From an uncultured Eubacteriales bacterium (GTDB lineage: Bacteria > Bacillota > Clostridia > Oscillospirales > Oscillospiraceae), in contig USAC01000055.1 in the NCBI GenBank assembly GCA_900552475.1, positions 1 through 13,479 of the forward strand: a DNA stretch of 13,479 bases, in the 5' to 3' direction. Below, in pieces: positions 1-9,100 of this stretch (within the stretch, counting starts at the first letter, position 1; every line of letters starts with the position of its first letter). The notes beneath the pieces are model-generated. The model made no database searches. It was not told the origin of the DNA and saw only the letters and a program-made list of their open reading frames with translations. The translations under genes were made by a program, and so were the position numbers.

Positions 1-72
1 AAAGGCGGCCGTTTGTCTGCACGCTTTCATCCCTATTTGTGCGGACGCAACGCGGCCGAATGGTTGATTGAT

Positions 73-504
73 ATGATGATTTCCACCAAGGGGCGCTATG
101 CCCTGCGCGTGCTGATTGATATGGCGGAGCACCAGAAGGACGGCTATATCCCGCTCAAGGAGATTGCCAGGCGGCAGGAGATTTCGGAGAAGTACCTCGA
201 GAGCATCATCAAGCTCCTCGTGAAGGATCAGGTGCTCGAGGGGCTGCGCGGCAAGGGCGGGGGATACCGCCTGTGCGTGGGGCCGGATCAGCTCACCGTC
301 GGGGCCGTGCTGCGGCTGACGGAGGGGTCGCTCGCGCCGGTCGCATGTTTGGAGAAGGGGGCCTCGCCCTGTGAGCGCGCCGCCGAGTGCAGGACGCTCC
401 CGCTGTGGTCGGGGCTGAACGACGTGATCAACGCATACCTCGACCGCTTCACGATCTCCGACCTCGTCCGCAGCGCGGACAGCGGCTTCGACTATGTAAT
501 CTGA
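73..504 (+). CDS. Rrf2-family transcriptional regulator, probable Fe-S sensor
   Basis: A 143-residue protein (the family is usually 130-165). It opens with the family's typical MISTKGRYALRVLIDMA stretch, which fixes the start at the ATG at 73 or the adjacent one at 76. An upstream in-frame TTG at 13 would add 20 residues unlike the family. No clear ribosome binding site precedes 73. The winged helix-turn-helix covers roughly residues 10-68, with a recognition helix near 31-49 and the wing LRGKGGGYRL at 58-67. Cys92, Cys100 and Cys106 (CX7CX5C) sit where IscR and NsrR bind an iron-sulfur cluster. IscR has CX5CX5C, so the first gap here is longer. Proteins of this kind sense Fe-S status, nitric oxide or cysteine supply and repress or activate target promoters. 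The targets here are unknown. The gene points the same way as the aro operon, but that operon has its own promoter. Family assignment is secure; cluster binding is inferred. Confidence 0.93.
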   Translation: MMISTKGRYALRVLIDMAEHQKDGYIPLKEIARRQEISEKYLESIIKLLVKDQVLEGLRGKGGGYRLCVGPDQLTVGAVLRLTEGSLAPVACLEKGASPCERAAECRTLPLWSGLNDVINAYLDRFTISDLVRSADSGFDYVI

Positions 505-551
505 CCACAAAAGGCTCTCCGCGCGCCGTTATTTTTCCATACTTTGTGCGA

Positions 552-580
552 TTGACAGACGGCGTGCGATCTGCTATTAT
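552..580 (+). promoter_or_regulatory. Sigma-A promoter of the aro/tyr operon
   Basis: The -35 box TTGACA (552-557) is perfect. It is followed by a 17-base spacer and a -10 box TATTAT (575-580). The expected transcription start is near A587, which leaves a leader of about 170 bases before the DAHP synthase gene. The promoter lies in the gap after the Rrf2 gene, so the operon does not depend on read-through from it. Confidence 0.85.
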
Positions 581-611
581 GGGTTTACACTGCTAAAGGA
601 GATACGTACAC

Positions 612-665
612 GTGTTCTCGACCGTTTTCGCTTCTTACTATTATTACCTTACTGTCAACAGATAG
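612..665 (+). CDS. Tyr/Phe-rich leader peptide (attenuator control peptide)
   Basis: A 17-codon reading frame starting at GTG encodes MFSTVFASYYYYLTVNR and ends at TAG (663-665). A strong ribosome binding site AAAGGAG (595-601) lies 10 bases upstream. The frame starts about 25 bases after the predicted transcription start and is followed by an intrinsic terminator before the DAHP synthase gene. Four Tyr codons in a row (636-647) and two Phe codons are the signature of a control peptide for aromatic amino acid attenuation. When charged tRNA-Tyr is short the ribosome should stall on the Tyr run. When it is plentiful the ribosome should run to the stop codon at 663 and cover the start of the antiterminator arm. 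There is no independent evidence of expression; the case rests on position, codon content, the ribosome binding site and the competing RNA structures. Confidence 0.82.
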   Translation: MFSTVFASYYYYLTVNR

Positions 666-670
666 TAGGG
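633..670 (+). promoter_or_regulatory. Attenuator pause hairpin (1:2)
   Basis: TACTAT (636-641, inside the Tyr codons) is complementary to ATAGTA (662-667). The pairing extends to 633-641 with 662-670 if G-U pairs are allowed. A hairpin overlapping the control codons and the leader stop codon is the usual position of the 1:2 pause structure. Folding was done by eye. Confidence 0.5.
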
Positions 671-675
671 TCAGT

Positions 676-713
676 TTTGTTGCGCAAATCAGAGAGCTTT
701 GATGCGGCACAGA
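676..713 (+). promoter_or_regulatory. Attenuator antiterminator (2:3)
   Basis: TGT..CGCA (678-686) pairs with TGCG..ACA (703-711), leaving a 2 by 2 internal mismatch. It can be lengthened by 676-677 with 712-713. The 678-686 segment is an imperfect copy of the terminator's right arm, so this pairing takes up the terminator's left arm and the two structures exclude each other. A ribosome stalled on the Tyr codons would leave 676-686 free; one at the stop codon would cover its start. Pairing was found by eye and its stability was not computed. Confidence 0.55.
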
Positions 714-734
714 TTGACTGTGCCGCATTTTTTT
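702..734 (+). terminator. Attenuator terminator upstream of DAHP synthase
   Basis: A perfect 10-bp stem, ATGCGGCACA (702-711) with TGTGCCGCAT (719-728), has a 7-base loop and a run of seven T (728-734). It lies after the leader peptide and 22 bases before the aroF start codon. A strong terminator between an operon's promoter and its first gene implies regulated read-through. Confidence 0.9.
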
Positions 735-756
735 ATTGTTTTCAGGAGGTTTACCC

Positions 757-1757
<1,001 letters not shown>

Positions 1758-1761
<4 letters not shown>

Positions 1762-2591
1762 GAATCGGCATCGTGGGGCTCGGCCTGATCGGCGGCTCGT
1801 TCGCCAAGGCCTATCACAGCGCCGGCTGGGAGGTGCTGGGCCACGACACGGACGCGAGCGTGCTCAGCTTCGCGCAGCTGGCCGACGCCGTGAACGCGCC
1901 GCTGACGGCGGAGAACATCGGCTCGTGCGACCTCGTGCTCGTGTGCGTGCGGCCGGAGGCAGCGATCGAGTACCTCCGCGCGGCCGCGCCGCACATCGGC
2001 GCGCACCCCCTCGTCATCGACTGCTGCGGCACGAAGCGCGTCGTCTGCGAGGCGTGCTTCCCGCTCGCGCAGGAATTCGGCTTCACCTATCTCGGCGGCC
2101 ACCCGATGGCGGGCACGCAGTACTCCGGCTTCGGCCACGCGCGGGCAAACCTCTATCACAACGCGCCGATGGTCATCGTGCCGCCGGACTTCGACAGCAT
2201 CGAGCTTTTAACGCGCGTGAAGGAGCTGCTGGCCCCCGCGGGCTTCGGGCGCTACTCCGTCACCACGGCGGCGCTCCACGACGAGATGATCGCCTTCACC
2301 TCCCAGATGGCGCACCTCGTCTCCAACGCCTATATCAAAAGCCCCACCGCCGGGATGCACAAGGGCTTCTCCGCCGGGAGCTACAAGGATCTGACGCGCG
2401 TGGCGTGGATGAACGCGCCGATGTGGTCGGAGCTGTTCCTCGAAAACAGCGACTTCATGCTCCGCGAGCTGGACTGTCTGGTGGAAAACCTGCTGCAGTA
2501 CCGCGCGGCACTCGCCGCGGGCGACGGCGAGACGCTCACCGCGCTTTTAGAGGACGGCAAGCGCCGCAAGGAGGAAATCGACGGCCGCTGA
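1758..2591 (+). CDS. tyrA: Prephenate dehydrogenase
   Basis: This enzyme oxidatively decarboxylates prephenate to 4-hydroxyphenylpyruvate with NAD(P)+, the committed step to tyrosine. It has 277 residues. The start is set by the ATGA overlap with the aroF stop codon; only a weak GGAAGG precedes it, so translational coupling is likely. The Rossmann fold shows GLGLIGGS at residues 7-14. HPMAGTQYSGF (115-125) carries the catalytic histidine at 115, TSQMAHLVSNAY (181-192) forms part of the active site, and the helical C-terminal half includes GFSAGSYKDLTRVAWMNAP (203-221). No chorismate mutase or ACT domain is present, so this is the short single-function form and feedback control must lie elsewhere, plausibly in the leader attenuator and aroF. 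No clear intrinsic terminator follows the gene. Confidence 0.95.
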
Positions 2592-2605
2592 GCGCCCGCG
2601 CCGTA

Positions 2606-2634
2606 TTGACACGGGCGAATACAATTGGTATAAT
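2606..2634 (+). promoter_or_regulatory. Perfect-consensus sigma-A promoter of the riboswitch transcript
   Basis: TTGACA (2606-2611), a 17-base spacer and TATAAT (2629-2634) match the consensus exactly. Transcription should begin near A2641, just before the riboswitch. A maximal promoter suits a gene whose control lies mainly in transcription termination. An inverted repeat CGCCCG (2593-2598) / CGGGCG (2612-2617) brackets the -35 box. Confidence 0.92.
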
Positions 2635-2649
2635 CTGGTTAGTTGAATA

Positions 2650-2900
2650 CGGTCTGCGAAACCAGTGTAGCCGCAGCTGCAAAGGCCGCTTTTCCGGTCA
2701 GGCTGCGGCGCAAAGAAACGGGGGACAAGCCCCACGCGAACGGCACTGTACGCGCAAGGACGCACCTGAAGGGGCCGCGCGGCTCCGGGGGCGAAAGCCC
2801 GTCATTGCGGAGAGATTCCTCTGTGAGAAGGCAGGGTGCGGACGATGGGGGAGGAGAACGCTGCCCCGCGGCGCAAGTCAGGAGAATTGCGCTGGATGAG
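2650..2900 (+). promoter_or_regulatory. Cobalamin riboswitch aptamer
   Basis: This noncoding leader matches the cobalamin riboswitch layout in order. The closing stem CCAGTGTAG (2662-2670) pairs over nine positions with TTGCGCTGG (2887-2895). An arm CCGCAG (2671-2676) pairs with CTGCGG (2703-2708). The core is GGGG-ACAAG-CCCC (2721-2733) leading to GGCACTGTA (2742-2750), the counterpart of the conserved GCCACTGT. Accessory hairpins lie at 2771-2786 and at 2789-2800 (GAAA tetraloop). GAGAAGGCAGGGTGCGGACG (2825-2844) corresponds to the conserved GGGAAGG joining region, and the B12 box core is AAGTCAGGAGA (2875-2885). The usual ACCTGCC after the box is replaced by AATTGCGC, but the 5' arm is changed to match, which supports a real helix. 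The role is to bind adenosylcobalamin or a related corrinoid and switch off the downstream gene. Assignment is by eye and no covariance model was run. Confidence 0.85.
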
Positions 2901-2908
2901 ATCTGTGC

Positions 2909-2954
2909 GGCGGGCGTTCTCTCCGTTGGCAAAGCATGAAACTGGAACGCCGCC
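2909..2954 (+). promoter_or_regulatory. Riboswitch antiterminator
   Basis: GGCGGgCGTTC (2909-2919) pairs with GAACGCCGCC (2945-2954) through ten base pairs with one bulged G. The second arm is the left half of the first terminator, so the two structures exclude each other. The segment lies 13 bases after the aptamer's closing stem, the right place for an expression platform. In the absence of ligand this pairing would allow read-through. Confidence 0.65.
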
Positions 2955-2979
2955 TCCGTTTGGGGGCGGCGTTTTTTTT
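2946..2979 (+). terminator. Riboswitch terminator 1
   Basis: A 12-bp stem (2946-2957 with 2962-2973, one G-U pair) with loop GTTT is followed by T at 2972-2979. This is a very strong intrinsic terminator in a 5' leader, overlapping an antiterminator. It is the likely off-state of the B12 riboswitch. Confidence 0.92.
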
Positions 2980-2984
2980 CGGAG

Positions 2985-3018
2985 TGCCGGCCCCCCCGCG
3001 GGGAGCCGGCATTTTTTT
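2985..3018 (+). terminator. Second, tandem leader terminator
   Basis: TGCCGGC (2985-2991) pairs with GCCGGCA (3005-3011), with further C-G pairing inside, and is followed by seven T (3012-3018). It starts only 6 bases after the T-run of the first terminator and ends 41 bases before the giant gene. Its left arm can also pair with the right arm of terminator 1 (2962-2970 with 2986-2997), which would be free whenever the antiterminator forms. One switch could thus clear both stops. Confidence 0.82.
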
Positions 3019-3059
3019 ATACCGGGGCGCAGGCCACGAAGAGTAAAGGAGAGTATACG

Positions 3060-3134
3060 ATGAAGAAACGAGTGGCAGCGCTGCTAATGGCGCTGGTCAT
3101 GCTTGTCGGTCTGCTGCCGTCCGCCGTCTGGGCG
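3060..3134 (+). other. Signal peptide
   Basis: Residues 1-25 have a basic start MKKR, a hydrophobic core of Leu, Met, Val and Ala, and a cleavage site AVWA before Glu26. There is no lipobox cysteine, so this is a signal peptidase I substrate, not a lipoprotein. Confidence 0.93.
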
Positions 3135-6100
3135 GAGGTCGCGGTCACCCCCGTCTCCACGGCGGCGGAGTTGGCCGCGCTGGGCGGAAAGCAGATCTCC
3201 GGCAGCTATAAGCTGACGGCCGACATCGACATGACCGGGCAGACCATGCAGCCCATCAAGAAATTCAGCAGCGGCACCTTCGACGGGCAGGGGCACACGA
3301 TCTCCGGCCTGACGATCGCGGCCTCGAGCGGCAACACGGGTCTGTTCGCCGAGACGGGAAGCGGCGCCGTGATCCAGGGGATCGTCCTGCAGAACGCGAA
3401 CGTCTCCCTCAGCAGCGGCAGCTACGTCGGCGTGGGCGCGCTGGTGGGCAAGGTCAGCGGCGCAACCGAGATCCGCGAGTGCGGCGTCTCCGGCAGCGTG
3501 TCGACCTCGTCGAGCAGCGCCCTGTATGTCGGCGGTCTGGTGGGCTATGTCTACGCGAAGACCACCGTCGACGGCTGCTACGGCGCGGCTTCCGTGACGG
3601 GCGGCAGCTACTCCAGCGGCAAGGTGGGCGGCCTGATCGGCTACACCTATTCGGCGGCGGATGTCTCGAACTGCTATGTCACGGGCGAGGTGACGTCGAA
3701 GGGCGCGGCCGCAGGCGCGCTGGGCTATTTTTCCACGAGCAGCAGCAACAAGGTCACGCTCACAAACTGCTTCGCGGCCTGTGACGTGGGCGGCAGCGCC
3801 AGCTACCGTTATCCCTTCGCCTATATCTACAGCAACTATCTGACGGCCACGAACTGCTTTTATGAGAGCGGCCGGGAGAGCAATAAGGACAACACCCAGT
3901 CCGGCATCACCGCCGCGAGCGCCGACGAGCTGAAGGCCGCGGCCGGGACGCTCGGCGATGCCTTCCGCGCGGATCTCTCCGCGCCGATCAACGGCGGGTA
4001 TCCCATCCTCCGCTGGCAGTATGTCGACCCCAACGCGACCTACACCGTCACCATCCGCGTCGAGCCCGCCGACTCCGTCCTCACATGGAACGGGGAGGAG
4101 CAGCCGGTCAGCGCGGACGGCAATTACACCTTCTCTGACGTGGCGGTGGGCAGCTATGCCTACAGCGTCGCAAACAGCGGCGACTACGCCGCCAAGAGCG
4201 GCACCGTCACCGTTCGCAGCGGCGATGTCACCGAAACGGTAACGCTCGCGGCGAACACGCACAAGCTGACCTTCACCGGTCTGCCGGAGGGCGCGGCACT
4301 GACCGTCATGAGCGGCGATCAGACGCTGACGCCCGACGCGGACGGCGTCTACACCGTCGTGGGTGGGACGTACACCTACACGGCGACGGCCTTCGGCTAT
4401 GATGACCTCTCCGGCTCCGTGACCGTGGGGCGCGAGGACACGGTGGAAAACATCGCCATGCAGGCGCGCGCCGTCGTGACGGTGACCTTCACCTATGACA
4501 AGGCGCCGCAGAGCCCGCAGCTGACCGTTGCGGCGGGTGAGCGCGTCATGACCCCGGCGGCGGACGACACCTACCGCCTGCCCGTGGGGTACAGCTACAG
4601 CTGGAGCTTCCGCAGCGCGAACTACGCCAAGCAGACCGGCACGATCGACCTCACCTCCGTGACGGAGGACGGCGCGCAGACGATCGCCGTGGCACTCCTC
4701 GACAAGACTGCGTGGGAGGGCGAGGGCGACATCAGCCAGCCCGCCGCCACCGCGGACGGCACCTATCAGATCACCTGCGGCAGCGAGCTTGCGTGGCTGG
4801 CGCAGGAGGTGAACGCCGGGCGCGCGGGCAGCGCGAGCGCCGTGCTCTGCAATGACATCGACCTCGGCGGCGAGGAGTGGACGCCCATCGGCAAAAACTA
4901 CTCCTCCGCCTTCAAGGGCAGCTTCGACGGACAGGGGCACACCGTCTCCGGCCTGTCCATCACCGGCAGCGCCTCCTCGAACACGGGTCTGTTCGGCTAT
5001 GTGGACAGCGCCACCATCGAAAACGTCACCGTACAGGGCAGCATCAGCCTGACCGGAAACGGCAGCAGCAGCTACGGCGCGGGCGGCATCGCCGGCCAGC
5101 TCTATGGGAAGGCGGGCGCGATCCGCAACTGCCGCAGCGACGTCACCGTACACGGCGGGCAGAACGTCGGCGGCATCGTCGGCTATGTCGCGGGCGGGTA
5201 CAGCTCCGCCGCGAAGGAGATCACCGGCTGCGTCAACACCGGGGCCGTGTCCTCCAGCAGCCATAACGCGGGCGGCATCGTCGGCTACATCTACGGTCAG
5301 GTGACGGTGGACAGCTGCTACAACCGCGGCAGCTGCACGTCCGGCAGCTATCGCGCGGGCGGCATCACCGCCTATCTCGCGAGCAGCTCCGCCGCCGTGA
5401 AGAACTGCTACACGACCGGCGAGACGAAGGTCGCCTATGGCTCCGACAGCCATGCCGTTATCGGCAACAAGTCCTCCGGCACGGTGGAAAACTGCTACTA
5501 TCTCAGCGGCCTGACGGCGGACACGAGTGCGGCCGCCAAGACCGCCGATGAGCTCAAGGCGCTCGCCCCCACGCTGGGCGATGCGTTCCTTGCCGCCCCC
5601 GCCGACCTCAACGACGGCTATCCCATCCTGCGCTGGCAGGTGCCGACCTATACCGTGACCTTCATGGTCGACCCGGCGGGCGCCGAGGTCACGATCGACG
5701 GCCAGACCGGCACGCACACGGAGGGCCGCTGGGTCTTTGCGCTGCCGGACGGCACGTATTCCTACAGTGTCCGCGCCTTCGGCTATCTGGAAAAGACCGG
5801 CGAGCTGACGGTGCAGGGCGGCACGGTGGACGAGAGCGTCACGCTCGCCGCCGCCGCGCGCCGGAGCGTCACGTTCACGGTCACCCCGGCGGACGCGAAC
5901 GCCGCCGTGACGGTTCTCTGGAACGGACAGGCCGTCGCGCCTGAATCCGATGGCAGCTACAGCCTGCCCTACGGCGACTATCAGTATCTCATCAAGGCCA
6001 AGGGCTACGCCCGCGCGAGCGCCGACTTCACGGTGGACGAGAGCAGCCCCGCAGATATCTCCGTCGAGCTGACGCCCTCCCGCGCGTGGGACGGCGCGGC

Positions 6101-9100
6101 GAAGGAGGCCCCCGACGGCGCGGGCACGCAGGCCGCGCCCTACCAGATCGAAAGCGGCGAGCAGCTGGCGTGGCTCGCGGACACCGTCGCGCAGGGCAGC
6201 GGCGCGAAGATCTGCGCCGTCCTGACGGACGACATTGATCTCGGCGGCTTTCCCTTCGCGCCCATCGGCGTGAGCTCGCACGAGCTCTCCGGCAGCTTCG
6301 ACGGACAGGGCCACACCGTCTCCGGACTGAACGTCTCCGCACAGTACGCGGGTCTGTTCGGCGTCATCAAGGACGCGGAGATCCGGAATGTCGTGGTACA
6401 GGGCACCGTCGCCAGCACCAGCAGCGGCAGCGGCGACGCGGGCGGCATCGCCGGGCGCGCCGTCGGCACGACGAACGTCATTGAAAACTGCGGCAATGAG
6501 GCCAACGTCTCCGGCGGCAGCAACGTCGGCGGCATCCTCGGCAATTCCCAGAACTATAACACGACCGTGACCGTCACAGGCTGCTATAACAGCGGCAGCA
6601 TCTCGGCCAGCGACCGCGCGGGCGGTATCATCGGCCGCTACAACAACAGTAACCCCCGCATCACCGACTGCTACAACACCGGCGCCGTCAGCTCGAGCAC
6701 CTACGCGGCGGGTATCCTCGCCGGGAGCAGCTCCAACATCTCCCGCTGCTATAACGCCGGGACGATCACCGGCAAGGACGCGAGCAAGACCGGCGCGTTC
6801 ACGACCAGCAGCTATAACTCCCTCACGGATTGTTACTATCTGACCGGCAGCATTCCCGCAGGCGCGCTCGATAACGGCGCGAATGCCATGACGCTCACCG
6901 AGATGCAGACCACGCTCCTCACCGCGCTCGGCGCGGAGAAATGGAAGCAGGTGCGCGGCGTGAATCAGGGGCTGCCGATCCTGCAGTGGCAGACGGCAGA
7001 CGGTCCCGCCGCGTCCGTCACCCTCGCGGGCGACATCGGCTTCGAGCGTAAGCTGATTGCCGCGTCCGACGGGGAGGAGACGTCGCTTCCCATCGGGAAG
7101 CTCCACTGGACGGCCATCCCCGGCGCGCAGAGCTACACCGTGAGCCTGTGGCAGGCTGTCAAGACGTGGATTCCCCTGAGCGGGGAGGATAGGGCCGCCT
7201 ATGACGCCGCTGAAACGGCTGAGGAGAAGCTCTGGTTCATTGACGACAAGCGCATCATTGAGCACATGACGACCGAGCAGCTCGCACGGCTTGCGCAGCT
7301 CGACGACGCCATCGACGAGGCGAACTCTGCGCTTGAAAGCGGCATCGAATACGACAGCGACACCAAGATGCAGCTGCTTCAGGCGCTGAGCGACGCCTAC
7401 GCCGCCCGCGCGGAGTTTGTGATCAGTCTTGCGACGGATGACGACCTCGGCTACTACGGCCTCGTGCTGCAGTGGGCGAAGGACATCTCCGGCGTGACGG
7501 ACTGCAGCTATGACTGTTCGGACGATCTCTCCGCGCTCCCGGAGGGGATCTACTATGCCTCTGCCGCCGCCGAGACGGATGGCCGGACCGCCTACGCGCC
7601 CATCGCACAGGTGGAGAGCGAGATCATGCCCCTCCAGAGCCCCTATAACCGCATGCAGGCCGTGAGCGGTCTGCGCTGGGACGGCGGCACCGCCCACTGG
7701 GACGCGCGCGCCGACTTCACGGCCAATCAAGTCTACCGCATCGACCTCTACACCGTGGAGGGCAGCCGCGATGACCTGACGTATACGTTCTACCGCTCCT
7801 TCTCCATGCCAGGGCTGTATTCCGCCGCGAACTTCTCGAATGCCTTCGCCGCGGAGAAGAAGTACGCCTTCACCGTCACGGCGCTTTCCGACAGAGAGAC
7901 CGAGAGCCGCAACGGCCTGACCGACAGCATCACCTCCGCCTTCAGCGATGTCTATGACCCCACAGCCGGCACGGAGGAACCCGGCACCAAGACGTGGGTG
8001 GATATCCACAGCGCCGCCGAGTGGATCGCGCTGGCGAACGTGGAGGATGTTCCCTCCGACGGCACGGGCTCGCCCAGCCGCCAGCAGGTGGAGTGGGGCA
8101 AGAACTACCGCCTTGCAAACGACATCGACTTCTCCGCCCTCACCGCCGCGGAGCAGGCCAAGACGAAGTCCATCGGCACCGTGACGTATCCGTTCATGGG
8201 CGAGTTTGACGGACAGGGACACAAGATCACCGGCCTGACGCTCAGCAACAGTGACTCCGGCCTGTTCTGGTACACCGGCGCAACCGCCTATGTCCACGAC
8301 CTGACCATCGAGGGCGCGAACGTCCTCTTCTCGGACAACGCCGCCGTGCTTGTTCACAACAACTACGGCCGCATTGAAAACTGCGCCGTGGTCAACACGA
8401 ACATCACCGCCGACACCGGCGCGGTGCTCGGCGGCATGGTCAGCCGCAACTACGGCGTCATCCGCGCGAGCTATGTCCAGGGCGGCACGCTGACCTCCAA
8501 CTCCACCACCGCCGTGGGCCACGCGGGCTTCGTCGGCGCGAACGAGGAGGGCGGCCTGATTGAGCGCTGCTGGACGTCCATGTCCGTCAGCACGCAGAGC
8601 ATGCACGCCGCGGGCTTCGTCGGTCTCGGCTACGGCGGCACGATCCGCAACTGCTTCGCGCTGGGCGACGTGTCCGCGCGGGGCTACTCCGGCGGCTTCG
8701 TCGGCCGCTCCGTCTATGACGGCAACATCTATGAAAACTGCTACGCTGCGGGCACCGTCACCGTGACCGAGACGGAGGGCAACGGCTTCATCGGCGGCAA
8801 CCAGAGCTGGTCGTCGTTCCAGTATGACCAGTCCAGCGGCATCACGAACTGCTACTATAACAGCGCGACCGACTCAAGCCACGACTATAACGCCGTGGCG
8901 AAGTCCCTCGATGAGATGAAGAGCGCCGATTTCCTCGCCGCCCTCTCCGGGAGCGAGGCGGGCATCTGGGTGCAGAGCGCGGAGAAGAACGCGGGCCTAC
9001 CGTATCTGGAGGGCGTGGCCGCACCCGAGCAGGCCGCGAGCAGCCGCATCACCGTGACGCTCGTGCTGGCGGCGTATGACAAGGAGACCTATCAGTTCAG

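Noticed and set aside
505..551. Intrinsic terminator after the Rrf2 gene
   Set aside because: A short T-run (530-538 region) is present but the preceding bases form no convincing stem.
587..756. T-box riboswitch upstream of aroF
   Set aside because: The leader is only about 170 bases and lacks the specifier-loop architecture and the T-box sequence before the terminator. The Tyr-rich leader peptide explains the region better.
2643..3063. Short open frames across the riboswitch leader on both strands
   Set aside because: No ribosome binding sites and Arg/Pro-rich low-complexity translations. The region is explained by a structured RNA and two terminators.
3084..8606. A very long open frame on the minus strand (1840 codons), and a second at 8997-13415
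   Set aside because: They lie opposite the giant surface gene. The plus frame has a ribosome binding site, signal peptide, ordered domains and an anchor. The minus translations are Arg/Gly/Ala/Val-rich with no domain order. High GC at third positions removes stop codons from the opposite strand.
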